NCBI GenBank assembly: GCA_964531325.1
Contig: CAZHCW010000001.1
Span: forward strand, 1-64,000
Direction: 5' to 3'
Source of the DNA: UTCHB3 sp964531325
Lineage (GTDB): Bacteria > Bacteroidota > Ignavibacteria > Ignavibacteriales > Ignavibacteriaceae
Length of the DNA: 64,000 nt
Shown in pieces: positions 27,464 through 36,716 of this stretch. The notes under the pieces are model-generated. The model was not told the DNA's origin. It saw nothing but the letters and a program-made list of their open reading frames with translations, and made no database searches. The position numbers and the translations under genes are program-made. Positions within the stretch are counted from its first letter, which is position 1. Each line of letters starts with the position of its first letter.

Positions 27464-28585
27464 ATGAGCCAGATTGAAATAAAAAAGATTGAATCCAAAA
27501 GTGAGATATTGCAGTTTATAAAACTGCCATGGAAGATTTACAAAGATTATCCCTATTGGGTACCCCCACTCATAATGGACAGAAAAAAGATGCTCGATAA
27601 AGCGCATAATCCCTTCTTCTTACATGGTTCTGCCGACTATTTTATGGCTTACAAAAACGGCGAGGCTGTGGGGAGAATCGCTGCAATTCAAAATGATCTT
27701 CACAATCAGGTCCACGAAGAGAACATCGGTTTTTTTGGGTTTTTTGAATCCATTAATGACCAAGAAGTGGCAAACGCACTTTTGGATACTGCCAAAGACT
27801 GGATAAAAAGTCGTGGAATGACACTGATGCGCGGTCCTGCAAGTTTTTCGAGTAACGATGAATGGGGTATGCTGATTGAAGGTTATGATGACTACCCAAC
27901 CCTTCTTATGCCATATAACCCTCCATACTACCACGATCTTGTCTTAAACTATGGCTTCAAAAAGGTAAAAGACCTTCACGGTTATAAAATTATCAACGAA
28001 AAAATTATTAAGGTAAACAAGATTCCAAGAGTTGCTGCTATGGCAACTCAAAAATATAATGTAAAAATAAGAAACCTTGACCTAAAAAATTATAAAAAAG
28101 AGCTTGATCTCATCAAACAGATTTATAATGAAAATTGGGAAAGAAATTGGGGTTTTGTGCCCCTTACGAATGAAGAGATCGACGCCATGGCTGATGATCT
28201 TAAACAGCTTGCTACTCCCTCACTTGCATTTTTCCTTGAAATTGATGGTAAACCTGTCGGATTTTCGCTTACTATCCTCGACTATAACCAAATTTTTAGA
28301 CATATGAATGGAAGACTTTTCCCTTTCAATTTCATTAAAATGTGGACTCGCAAAAAAGAGATCACTCGATGTCGGATTATTCTCCTCGGAGTTTCAAAGG
28401 CATACCATGGAAAAGGTTTCGACGGCATCATGTATAAACAAATCATTGATGAAGCCGACAAAGTTGGAATCCACTTCGGTGATGCCAGCTGGATAGTTGA
28501 GGATAATGAAAAAATGGTCCGTGGTGCATTGATGATGGAAGGTGAATTATATAAAAAGTTCAGAGTTTATGATTACACCTTTTAA
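27464..28585 (+). CDS. GNAT-superfamily acyltransferase, candidate bacterial ceramide synthase
   Basis: A 373-residue soluble protein with a GNAT-like fold. The start (IKLPWKIYKDYPYWVPPLIMDRK), the NEAVGRIAA-type strand (KNGEAVGRIAAIQND), the RGPASFSSNDEWGMLIEG block and the C-terminal LGVSKAYHGKGFDGIMYK (acetyl-CoA loop-like) match a widespread, poorly annotated acyl-transferase family of about 370-390 residues. The Caulobacter ceramide synthase bCerS was described as a GNAT-type protein, and this gene follows a serine palmitoyltransferase-like gene. N-acylation of the sphingoid base is therefore proposed from context. The start ATG has no strong SD. Its end overlaps the next gene by 17 bp. 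Confidence 0.72.
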   Translation: MSQIEIKKIESKSEILQFIKLPWKIYKDYPYWVPPLIMDRKKMLDKAHNPFFLHGSADYFMAYKNGEAVGRIAAIQNDLHNQVHEENIGFFGFFESINDQEVANALLDTAKDWIKSRGMTLMRGPASFSSNDEWGMLIEGYDDYPTLLMPYNPPYYHDLVLNYGFKKVKDLHGYKIINEKIIKVNKIPRVAAMATQKYNVKIRNLDLKNYKKELDLIKQIYNENWERNWGFVPLTNEEIDAMADDLKQLATPSLAFFLEIDGKPVGFSLTILDYNQIFRHMNGRLFPFNFIKMWTRKKEITRCRIILLGVSKAYHGKGFDGIMYKQIIDEADKVGIHFGDASWIVEDNEKMVRGALMMEGELYKKFRVYDYTF

Positions 28586-30551
28586 GTATCTCCTGCTTGT
28601 TGGTATTATTGTTATGAGCACCGTTTCGGCTCAATACTCTATTCGGGACAAAAACCTGATTGAAGCCGGATTCAATCGCGATAGCGGTCAACCGGTTTTC
28701 TTCGAATACCTTAAATCGAAAGATGAACAAAAAATAAAAGCAGTTTTGCTTGGATTGGCAAATCTTAATGACACCACTTTTCACGATGAAATCACTGAAC
28801 TCGATTTTGTTAAGTATGGCAAACTTATCAGTTTTGCACTCGGTTGCAACAATCCAAGTGAAATCTCACTCGGTTTTTTGCGGGAGAAGGCAAAATCTGT
28901 TCAAGGAACTGTTTGCAGGGATGTGTTCGATGCTCTTGGGAAAATTGGTGACTCAACCGATCTTAAGTGGATTACAGAACTGAACGCAGCAAATGATGCC
29001 TGGAAATCAGAGGGTGTCTCGATGGCGATTGCCAATTTTGCTTTGAGGGGCATTAGAAATCCTCAATCCCAGCCTTCATTAATGAAAATACTGACTAAAC
29101 GCTCCCTTGATAACAGAACCAAATTTCTCGCTGCTTATGCACTACTCCGGGCAAGACCAACTCCTGACATGGTTGATGAATTAAAAAGTCAACTTTCTGA
29201 TGTTTTGAGTGGTGGGGTTTTTGAAGAAGAATATGACTTAATGAAATATCTGCTGCTTAATCTTCGTTTTCTGAAAGTATCCCCGTTTTCACCCTCTGAA
29301 GTTAAAAACATGCTGCCGGGGCTGCCATACACAGTTCAGATAGACCTTGTATCCACACTGCAATATTTTAAGATTGAAAATGAAAAAGACCTTGATGCTC
29401 TGCTCGAACTGACAAATAATTCAAATGAAAACATCAGTTCTTCCGTTGCTTCGATGTTAAAACTTATGGTGATTGAACCGCTTGTGATCGATTCTAAAAT
29501 GGACTCGTTTGAAAAAGTTCTTTTTATTCATCAACCCGGCTCACTCACTTTCCATGAACTGGCGGTCTCAATCTTTGCGATTTTACCCCAAAAGAGAAAT
29601 GACCTTCTTTCTAAAAAAGAAATTTACGATAATGACAGATTACAGATATCTCTTATCAGCGAATATCCTGAATCAGGAAAATCTCCATTTGATGATTTAA
29701 CCTCAATCTATTTCGATAATCCTGAGAGAATTAAACTTCCGGTCGTTGAAGCTCTGGCTAAATTGTATAAAAAAGAGTTGGAACGGGATAAAATTTTATC
29801 TTTTGGCTTTGAACAGTTAAAATCGGGTTATCCATCAGTTGTTTCAACTATTTGCGAAATTTTTGACTCGGTGTATATTTTTAACAACAAAGAGAAACTC
29901 GCAAATCAGATCGTTATTGTTGTTAATGAAGAATTAAACAATGCCGGTTTTCTTGAGGCTCATCAGTCTTTATTAAAACTTGCAGGCTCGATAAGCCCTG
30001 AGTTTTCACAAGAAATTAAATCCATCTTGGTTAATTCTGCTGTTTCTTCAATTCGGACACTATCAGGTGAGAAACCACAAAAAAAATCTTCAACGGTTTT
30101 TGAGGCGATCTGGAACAATGCTTTTAAATATAAAAAAGCAGTTTTTGAAACCGATAAGGGTTCTTTTACTCTTCAACTTTTCCCTGAATATGCCCCCATT
30201 TCAGTAGGCAATTTTTCCACACTTGCGCAAGCAGGGTTTTATAGAGATGTCATATTTCATCGGGTGGTTCCGGGATTTGTGATACAGGCAGGTGACCCTA
30301 CCGGAACAGGATGGGGTGGCCCCGGTTACGATATTGTTTCTGAATACTCTCCACTCGAATATTCCACAGGAGCCCTTGGAATGGCAAGTGCAGGAAGGGA
30401 TACAGAAGGAAGTCAGTTTTTTGTAATGCAAGGATCGTTCCCCCACCTCACTTCAAGATACACCCTTTTTGGGAAAATTACCGAAGGGCAAAGTGTAGTG
30501 GATTTAATTCCTCAATTTTCGATCATCAAAAAGATCAGTCTGTTTGAGTAA
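28569..30551 (+). CDS. Exported HEAT-repeat protein with C-terminal cyclophilin domain
   Basis: About 660 residues. A signal peptide (ITPFKYLLLVGIIVMSTVSAQ) is followed by about 480 residues of helical HEAT-like repeats (for example RDVFDALGKIGDSTDLKWI) and a cyclophilin peptidyl-prolyl isomerase domain (about 520-655). The cyclophilin motifs present are FPEYAPISVGNFSTLA, YRDVIFHRVVPGFVIQAGDPTGTG and EGSQFFVMQG; the catalytic Arg of FHR and the Gln are kept. It is likely a periplasmic folding factor that binds clients through the HEAT solenoid. ATG at 28569, inside the end of the acyltransferase gene, is the start that gives a signal peptide. The end overlaps the ABC-F gene by 8 bp. Confidence 0.88.
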   Translation: MITPFKYLLLVGIIVMSTVSAQYSIRDKNLIEAGFNRDSGQPVFFEYLKSKDEQKIKAVLLGLANLNDTTFHDEITELDFVKYGKLISFALGCNNPSEISLGFLREKAKSVQGTVCRDVFDALGKIGDSTDLKWITELNAANDAWKSEGVSMAIANFALRGIRNPQSQPSLMKILTKRSLDNRTKFLAAYALLRARPTPDMVDELKSQLSDVLSGGVFEEEYDLMKYLLLNLRFLKVSPFSPSEVKNMLPGLPYTVQIDLVSTLQYFKIENEKDLDALLELTNNSNENISSSVASMLKLMVIEPLVIDSKMDSFEKVLFIHQPGSLTFHELAVSIFAILPQKRNDLLSKKEIYDNDRLQISLISEYPESGKSPFDDLTSIYFDNPERIKLPVVEALAKLYKKELERDKILSFGFEQLKSGYPSVVSTICEIFDSVYIFNNKEKLANQIVIVVNEELNNAGFLEAHQSLLKLAGSISPEFSQEIKSILVNSAVSSIRTLSGEKPQKKSSTVFEAIWNNAFKYKKAVFETDKGSFTLQLFPEYAPISVGNFSTLAQAGFYRDVIFHRVVPGFVIQAGDPTGTGWGGPGYDIVSEYSPLEYSTGALGMASAGRDTEGSQFFVMQGSFPHLTSRYTLFGKITEGQSVVDLIPQFSIIKKISLFE

Positions 30552-32421
30552 TTACACAACACCTGTTCTCCTGTCAGCCAAAGACCTGGTTGTGGAATAT
30601 GGTGAACAAAAAGTACTTCAGGCAGCCTCATTAAGTATCCACGATGGTGATCGGATTGGTCTCGTAGGCAAAAATGGTGCAGGTAAATCAACTTTTTTGA
30701 GGATTATCTCAGGGTTGATGGAACCTGATTCAGGGGAAATTGCTCAGCGGAACGGACTTGTTGTAAGCTTTTTATCCCAGGAGTTTACTCTTGATGAGGA
30801 AAAAACCGTTAAAGATAACATCATGTCGGGTGCCGGTTATGTTAAAGAATTGCTCGACCAATATGAATCACTTGATCCCGCTTCAGCCGAACGACACACT
30901 ATTGAAGAAAAAATTGCCCATGTTGACGGGTGGAATCTCGATAGAAGACTCACTCTTCTTACCACATCCCTCGATGCTCCTGATGGTGACAGAATAGTTG
31001 CCACTCTCTCAGGTGGCGAAAAAAGGAGAACTGCACTTTGCAGAACTTTGATTGCACAACCCGATCTTCTTATTCTCGATGAACCAACCAACCACCTCGA
31101 TACAAATACCATCGAATGGATGGAAAAATTTCTTGCCTCATGGAGAGGTGCCTGCATTTTTGTTACTCACGACAGATATTTCCTCGACAGGATAGCCAAC
31201 AGAATTGTTGAACTTGCTCATGGCACATTTTTCTCACATCAGGGTAATTACACCGACTATCTTCTAAATAAAGCTGAGCGGGATTCACTCCGTGAGGCAG
31301 GCGAGAAAAAGAGGCAAAGTTTCCTTAGAAATGAACTTGATTGGGTGATGAGAGGCCCAAGAGCAAGAAGAACAAAAGCCAAAAGCCGTCTCGATAAATA
31401 TTTTGAAATCGCCGGTGAAGAAGCTCCTGAAAAAGATATAAACATTGATCTGATTATCCCGACTCCCGAAAGACTCGGCAATAAAGTGCTCGAAATCAAA
31501 GAACTCTCAGTTGCTGTGGCAGGGAAAACCCTGGTGAACTCCCTCTCTTACAACTTTGAGCCGGGGAGGAGGCTTGGTATTGTTGGCAAAAACGGAGCAG
31601 GAAAAACCACTCTCGTGAGGACTTTGCTCGGTGAACTAAAGCCCGCTTCAGGAGGGATTGAGAAAGGGGAAAGAACCATATTCAACTATGTAGATCAATC
31701 GCGGCTCATCCTCAATGATGAAGAGACCGTGTTTGAAACAATTGGCGAAGGGAGCGAAACCGTAAAGTTTGGCAAACTGACCATGCCGGTTTGGACTTAC
31801 ATGAGGAGATTCCTTTTTACCGATGAAAGGACCATGACCAAAGTCGGGAAGCTTTCAGGCGGTGAAAGAAGCAGATTAACTCTTGCAAAGATTCTAAAAA
31901 ACGGTGGAAATTTTATTGTTCTGGATGAGCCAACAAACGACCTTGACCTCCCTTCTCTTCGAATCCTCGAAGAAGCATTAATCGGTTTTGATGGGTGTGT
32001 TGTTGTTGTAAGTCACGACAGATATTTCCTGAATAGAGTGTGCACAGGTATTCTTGCTTTTGAAGGTGATGGAATTACACGATTTAGTGAGGGTGACTAT
32101 GATTATTATGTTGAAAAAAGAGATGCCGACCTTTTAAGTTCAGGTATTTCATCTCCTCAAAAAGAAAAAAAGGGAGATACCCGTGAAAAGAAACAGGTTA
32201 AAAAACTCTCGTACCATGAACAAAAAGAACTGGATGCAATCGAGTCAAAAATAATGGAGGCTGAATTGGAACTCGAAAAAATTGAGTTAATCTTTGCCGA
32301 CCCGCAGTTTTACGAAAAATATGCCTCCCAAACAACAGAATTAAACAGTAAACACGATGAAGCCAAAAATCTTGTTAAATCCCTTTATGACCGGTGGGAA
32401 GAACTCGAAAACAAAAAGTGA
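30544..32421 (+). CDS. uup: ABC-F family ATPase, Uup type
   Basis: A 625-residue soluble protein with two ABC ATPase domains and no membrane segment. Walker A motifs are GLVGKNGAGKST (about 39-50) and GIVGKNGAGKTT (second half), ABC signatures are LSGGEKRR and LSGGERSR, and Walker B/D-loops are LLILDEPTNHLD and FIVLDEPTNDLD. A linker rich in Arg and Lys (RGPRARRTKAKSRL) follows domain 1, and a C-terminal coiled coil (about 545-625) marks the Uup branch. ABC-F proteins act on the ribosome; Uup is linked to ribosome rescue/assembly and DNA transposon excision. TTG start at 30544 (TTGAGTAA) overlaps the previous stop. Confidence 0.9.
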   Translation: MSNYTTPVLLSAKDLVVEYGEQKVLQAASLSIHDGDRIGLVGKNGAGKSTFLRIISGLMEPDSGEIAQRNGLVVSFLSQEFTLDEEKTVKDNIMSGAGYVKELLDQYESLDPASAERHTIEEKIAHVDGWNLDRRLTLLTTSLDAPDGDRIVATLSGGEKRRTALCRTLIAQPDLLILDEPTNHLDTNTIEWMEKFLASWRGACIFVTHDRYFLDRIANRIVELAHGTFFSHQGNYTDYLLNKAERDSLREAGEKKRQSFLRNELDWVMRGPRARRTKAKSRLDKYFEIAGEEAPEKDINIDLIIPTPERLGNKVLEIKELSVAVAGKTLVNSLSYNFEPGRRLGIVGKNGAGKTTLVRTLLGELKPASGGIEKGERTIFNYVDQSRLILNDEETVFETIGEGSETVKFGKLTMPVWTYMRRFLFTDERTMTKVGKLSGGERSRLTLAKILKNGGNFIVLDEPTNDLDLPSLRILEEALIGFDGCVVVVSHDRYFLNRVCTGILAFEGDGITRFSEGDYDYYVEKRDADLLSSGISSPQKEKKGDTREKKQVKKLSYHEQKELDAIESKIMEAELELEKIELIFADPQFYEKYASQTTELNSKHDEAKNLVKSLYDRWEELENKK

Positions 32422-32577
32422 GTGTGTCACAGGGTATTTTTACCCCGGACTTTAGAGATGTGTAAGTAAGGGCAATATTTTTTCCCCGTCCTCTAAACGG
32501 AGATTGGATTCAAGAGCGGTAAAAACTTGTTAAATTTATTTTCTACAATTTGAAATTTATGAAGAAAAGAAGTTGAT

Positions 32578-33702
32578 ATGAAAATCGGGATCACCTGTTA
32601 TCCTACTTATGGCGGTAGTGGAGTAGTAGCCACAGAACTTGGAATAGAGCTTGCAAAAAAGGGGCATGAAATACATTTTATAAGTTATGCCATCCCTTTT
32701 CGCTTAAATCGTTTTATTGATAATGTATTTTACCACGAAGTTGAAACAGGCACCTACCCCCTGTTTGAATTTCCACTTTATAGTGATGCTCTGGCGGGCA
32801 AGATGGTTGAGGTGATGATGTACGAAAATCTCGACCTGATCCATGTTCACTATGCAATCCCTCACGCAACCAGTGCTTATCTCGCAAAACAGATTTGTAA
32901 AGATCACCAGGATATTAAAATTGTTACAACTTTGCATGGCACAGATATCACCCTTGTGGGTCTTGAACCAACCTATCTCCATCTTCTAAAATTTGGTATT
33001 CTGCAAAGTGATGGCGTTACCGCTGTATCAAGATTTCTTAAAGAAAAAACTCTTACCAATTATTCAATAGAAAAAGAGATAGAAGTTATCCCCAACTTTG
33101 TGGACATTAATCTTTATAAACCGGAGGAAGCTGCCGCCTTTAGATGCCGATTTGCACCAAATGGTGAAAAGCTTTTAATCCACACATCCAACTTCAGACC
33201 TGTTAAGCGAGTTCAGGACGCAATAAAAGTTTTTGATATTGTAAGCAAAGATATACCTTCAAGACTTCTACTCATCGGCGATGGACCGGACAGATCAGAG
33301 TGTGAGAGACTCTCAAGAGAACTGGGTATTGAAAAAGAAGTAATTTTCCTCGGGAAACAGGAAGGACTCTCTCAACTGTTGGCTTGTGCTGACCTCTTCC
33401 TTCTCCCCTCGCAATCAGAAAGTTTTGGGCTTGCAGCTCTTGAAGCGATGGCTGTGGGGCTACCGGTAATAAGTACCAGCACTGGAGGGCTGCCCGAAGT
33501 TATTTCTCACAATCATTCAGGTTTTATTGCTGAAATCGGGGATGTAGAGAGAATGGCAAAATATGCTGTTGATCTGCTTTCAAATGAAAAAAAATATAAA
33601 ATATTCTCGAAAAATGCGCGGGATACTGCTGTTGATAAATTCTCCGCAACCAAAATAGTTCCGATGTATGAAGCCTTTTACGAAAAAGTATTGAATAGTT
33701 GA
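32578..33702 (+). CDS. bshA: N-acetyl-alpha-D-glucosaminyl L-malate synthase BshA
   Basis: A 374-residue GT4 (GT-B fold) retaining glycosyltransferase, the first step of bacillithiol synthesis: UDP-GlcNAc plus L-malate gives GlcNAc-malate. Signature segments are KIGITCYPTYGGSGVVATELG at the N-terminus, HVHYAIPHATSAYLA, TLHGTDITLVG, the IPNFVD segment and the C-terminal donor site SESFGLAALEAMAVGLPVI. Length and start match BshA of Bacillus and Bacteroidota. BshB and BshC are not in the window. It is followed after 3 bp by an RNA methyltransferase gene. Confidence 0.93.
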   Translation: MKIGITCYPTYGGSGVVATELGIELAKKGHEIHFISYAIPFRLNRFIDNVFYHEVETGTYPLFEFPLYSDALAGKMVEVMMYENLDLIHVHYAIPHATSAYLAKQICKDHQDIKIVTTLHGTDITLVGLEPTYLHLLKFGILQSDGVTAVSRFLKEKTLTNYSIEKEIEVIPNFVDINLYKPEEAAAFRCRFAPNGEKLLIHTSNFRPVKRVQDAIKVFDIVSKDIPSRLLLIGDGPDRSECERLSRELGIEKEVIFLGKQEGLSQLLACADLFLLPSQSESFGLAALEAMAVGLPVISTSTGGLPEVISHNHSGFIAEIGDVERMAKYAVDLLSNEKKYKIFSKNARDTAVDKFSATKIVPMYEAFYEKVLNS

Positions 33703-33705
33703 CAT

Positions 33706-35148
33706 TTGAAACCTATTAGCGAAAATATCCACGACTACCTTCTCACCCTTTTTTCTGAAAACGATGTAAATCGTTTTATCGAACTGTTGGGCAATCCGCG
33801 AAAACAGTCCATTCGGGTCAATACTCTTAAGGCTGAGATTGCAGATATCAAATCAAAACTCGATATTAAATATGGAATAAAGACCTCCCTACATCCTTGG
33901 ATTCCTGATGCCCTTGTAATTGAAGATGACAGCGAAAATCTCATCGGTAAAACCTTCGAACACCTGCTGGGTTATTATTACATCCAAAGTATTTCTTCCA
34001 TGCTCCCTCCCATCTATTTAAATCCTGATGAAGGTTCAAAAGTTCTTGATTTATGCGCAGCTCCGGGATCAAAATCGACACAACTTGCAGCCATGATGAA
34101 AAACACCGGTATGTTGGCGGTTAATGAAGTGCAAGGTGACAGATTAAGAACTCTCAGTTTTAATGTCGAAAGAAACAATGTTTTTAATGCCGGAATCATC
34201 CAGGATAAAGGTGAATGGCTCGGAAGGTATTATCAGAATTATTTTGATAAAATACTTGTGGATGTCCCTTGCAGTGGATTGGGAATAATTCAGAAAAAAG
34301 AGGAAGTTAACAAATGGTGGAGCACTCAATCCATTACCGGGTTAATTAACCTTCAGTTGAGTCTCATTATCGCTGCAGTTAAAATGTTAAAACCTGGCGG
34401 TGAACTGATTTATTCAACCTGCACTTTAACCACCGAAGAAAATGAAGAAATAGTTAATAGGGTTATTGAGAAATATCCTGTTGAACTTCTTCCCGTTTCC
34501 GTGCCGGGCGGAATAGCCGGGTTCACGGAAGCCCCCGGTAAAAAATTTTCGCCCGAACTTGCAAAAACTGCAAGGGTGCTGCCCTGGTTGAGCAATTCAG
34601 AAGGTTTTTTTCTTGCCAAAATGGTTAAAACCGATGAAACAGAAAAAATTAAATCTCAAGAGCCTCGAGAAAGCAGGATCGTTATAAAACCTTTCAAAAA
34701 GGTGAAAGAATCGCTTACCTCAATCATCAGTAATTTTGGGATAAGTGAAGACTATCTTTCAACACTTCTCTACCCTGATCATGGTAAAAAACTTTATTTT
34801 GTATCAGGCGACTGGGATGACATGAGGACAGGGATTTATGACAGAATTGGTCTAAAACTTGGAAGTTACGAAAAACATGATCAGTTAATCCTTAACAGCA
34901 TCGCAGCCCAATCACTTGCCCCCCACATCACCAAAGGTATAATCGACCTGGATGATACCGCCGATCTCAGGACATATATGGAAGGTGGAATCGTAAGGCA
35001 GTTTGCCTCAAATGCAAAAACCACCGGAGCAGAACGGCAAGTGGTTATCAGATCTGCTGGTGAAATTATTGGTACAGGGGTGGTCACCGAGAGAGGATTA
35101 AAAAGTCAATTCCCTCGAGGTCACAGAAACCAGAACTTTAGATTTTAG
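33706..35148 (+). CDS. RsmF/NOL1-NOP2-Sun family RNA m5C methyltransferase
   Basis: A 480-residue SAM-dependent RNA cytosine-C5 methyltransferase. The Rossmann core has LDLCAAPGSKSTQLA (SAM site), DVPCSGLG (motif IV with Pro-Cys) and YSTCTLTTEENE (motif VI with the catalytic Cys). An N-terminal NusB-independent RNA-binding part and a C-terminal PUA-like domain (about 320-480, ending AERQVVIRSAGEIIGTG) follow the RsmF/YebU plan, which methylates 16S rRNA; tRNA is an alternative target. TTG start at 33706 lies just after the bshA stop, implying an operon with it. Confidence 0.88.
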   Translation: MKPISENIHDYLLTLFSENDVNRFIELLGNPRKQSIRVNTLKAEIADIKSKLDIKYGIKTSLHPWIPDALVIEDDSENLIGKTFEHLLGYYYIQSISSMLPPIYLNPDEGSKVLDLCAAPGSKSTQLAAMMKNTGMLAVNEVQGDRLRTLSFNVERNNVFNAGIIQDKGEWLGRYYQNYFDKILVDVPCSGLGIIQKKEEVNKWWSTQSITGLINLQLSLIIAAVKMLKPGGELIYSTCTLTTEENEEIVNRVIEKYPVELLPVSVPGGIAGFTEAPGKKFSPELAKTARVLPWLSNSEGFFLAKMVKTDETEKIKSQEPRESRIVIKPFKKVKESLTSIISNFGISEDYLSTLLYPDHGKKLYFVSGDWDDMRTGIYDRIGLKLGSYEKHDQLILNSIAAQSLAPHITKGIIDLDDTADLRTYMEGGIVRQFASNAKTTGAERQVVIRSAGEIIGTGVVTERGLKSQFPRGHRNQNFRF

Positions 35149-35359
35149 AAGATATCAGCAGCCTGCGCCGATCTTATCCCTGTTCAGACCCATTGGAAAC
35201 CAAAAGTTGCCCATTTTACCCCCGATTTCTATGATTTGAATCATTTCTGCAAAATTTTTATTGCAAATACTAAATTTTTTGTATAACTTAAATTGTTTAT
35301 TAAATGAATTTATTGATCACTCCCTGATATAATGGTTTCAAAGCGATGAGAGAATCCCG

Positions 35360-35743
35360 ATGGGACAACAACAGCTACTGTTAATTACTCTTGGTGTTAT
35401 TATTGTGGGAATTGCCGTTATCACAGGATTGATCCTTTTTGAACATTCATCTAATGAAAACAAGAAAAATCAGATCAAGAGTGAAGGGGCAACTTTGGCA
35501 ACCATGGCACAAAAATATTACAGGCTGCCCCCCGCTATGGGTGGAGGTGGAAGGTCTTTTATCGGCTGGAGAATCCCCGCTCTGTTGGATACTACAAATT
35601 CAGGAATCTACACGATTACTTCTGTTTCTGCTGATGAAATGGTTATTAAGGGGGTTGACAGAATGTTGCAGTTGGGGCAGGATACTATAATAGTAAATGT
35701 GCTGGTTACTGAAAGTGACTATGTAATTACTGAAAATAATTGA
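35360..35743 (+). CDS. Pilin-like protein 1 (short N-terminal-helix protein)
   Basis: A 127-residue protein that opens MGQQQLLLITLGVIIVGIAV and continues with a polar helix and a small beta domain. It aligns without gaps over the first 76 residues with the protein at 36305-36694: same N-terminus, then AQKYYRLPPAMGGGGRSF (residues 50-67). A long hydrophobic N-terminal helix with a small globular head is the pilin plan, but there is no type IV leader with Glu at +5; a two-residue Met-Gly leader is possible. It is the first gene of a pilus-assembly cluster and likely a minor or alternative subunit. Name is by context and shape, not by family. Confidence 0.65.
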   Translation: MGQQQLLLITLGVIIVGIAVITGLILFEHSSNENKKNQIKSEGATLATMAQKYYRLPPAMGGGGRSFIGWRIPALLDTTNSGIYTITSVSADEMVIKGVDRMLQLGQDTIIVNVLVTESDYVITENN

Positions 35744-35771
35744 ATTTATATCTCTATAGCAAGGAGTTGGC

Positions 35772-36161
35772 ATGATCTTTCAAAAAGGAGAATCAATAGT
35801 TAAAGAAGGTGACACTTCTTTTAATCTTTTTGTCTTGATGAAAGGAAGCGTGGGCATCTTTAAAGGTGACACTCAAGTTGGTAGTTTTGACGAAAAGGGC
35901 GGCATTATTGGGGAGATGAGTGCAATATTGGGAAAACCAAGAACTGCATCTCTTATTGCCCTCGAGATGACAACTCTGGTGCCTATTCCAAGCGATTTCG
36001 ACCTCTTGATCAGAGAGAATCCCGACATTGCCAAGGCTGTGATGGTTAATCTTGCGAAAAATCTTGAAAGAATGACCAATGAATATTTAAGGATTGCAAC
36101 TCACGAACAAAGAGAAGAAGCTACCCAAAAATTAAGAGCTGATGGGAGCCTGATTATATAG
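35772..36161 (+). CDS. Cyclic nucleotide-binding domain protein
   Basis: A 129-residue stand-alone CNB (CAP effector, CAP_ED) domain with no DNA-binding helix-turn-helix. The barrel motifs are FQKGESIVKEGD, LFVLMKGSVGIF and the phosphate-binding cassette GEMSAILGKPRTAS, with the Gly-Glu and Arg that hold the cyclic phosphate. A helical tail of about 35 residues follows. It sits between two pilin paralogues, 28 bp after the first. That placement suggests it adjusts pilus assembly in response to a cyclic nucleotide, which is inference. ATG at 35772 has the good SD AAGGAG. Confidence 0.85.
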   Translation: MIFQKGESIVKEGDTSFNLFVLMKGSVGIFKGDTQVGSFDEKGGIIGEMSAILGKPRTASLIALEMTTLVPIPSDFDLLIRENPDIAKAVMVNLAKNLERMTNEYLRIATHEQREEATQKLRADGSLII

Positions 36162-36304
36162 CTTAAAATAATAATTCATTTTGCAGTAAATTATTGATTA
36201 TTTTGATCTATATTACATTCAAATTAAAATTGATTTACTATTTTGACAATCAATAAAAATATTTTTAAACAACACATTCACCAACAATTCTTTGAGGAAT
36301 AACT

Positions 36305-36694
36305 ATGGGACAACAACAGTTGTTACTTATTGTTCTTGGCGTTATCATTGTAGGTATCGCAGTCGTCGTAGGTATTAATGTCTTTACGACAAGCAGTTCA
36401 CAGGCTAATACAGATGCTGTTATCGCTGATTTGACCAACATCGCCAGCGATGCACAGAAATTTTATAAAATGCCAACCAACATGGGCGGTGGCGGCAACG
36501 CTTTCACAGGATACACAATTCCTGCAAGACTTGCCAGTTCTGCAAATGGTTATTATGTAGCCACTGTAGCAGCACAGAGCGTTACCCTGGTAGGTACCGG
36601 AAATCAGATCGGAACCAACGGAGTGGATTCTGTGAAAGTTACCATGGTTGTCGGTCCATCAAACATCACTTCGACAACTATCAACTCAAGATAA
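36305..36694 (+). CDS. Pilin-like protein 2 (probable major subunit)
   Basis: A 129-residue paralogue of the protein at 35360-35743, again with MGQQQLLLIVLGVIIVGIAV at the start and AQKFYKMPTNMGGGGNAF at 50-67. The mature part is rich in Ser, Thr, Gly and Ala, as in filament subunits. It has a strong SD (TTTGAGGA before the ATG), an AT-rich 140-bp upstream region that may hold a promoter, and a hairpin just after its stop. These fit higher expression than the machinery genes. It has no canonical prepilin cleavage site. Assignment as filament subunit is by size, N-terminal helix and neighbours. Confidence 0.7.
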   Translation: MGQQQLLLIVLGVIIVGIAVVVGINVFTTSSSQANTDAVIADLTNIASDAQKFYKMPTNMGGGGNAFTGYTIPARLASSANGYYVATVAAQSVTLVGTGNQIGTNGVDSVKVTMVVGPSNITSTTINSR

Positions 36695-36716
36695 TAGTCG
36701 GTTTGATTTTATTTTC

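Noticed and set aside
35180..35350. Sigma-54-like motif before the first pilin-like gene
   Set aside because: A TGGAAAC...TTGC match has 17 nt instead of 15 and a poor -24 box; not supported.
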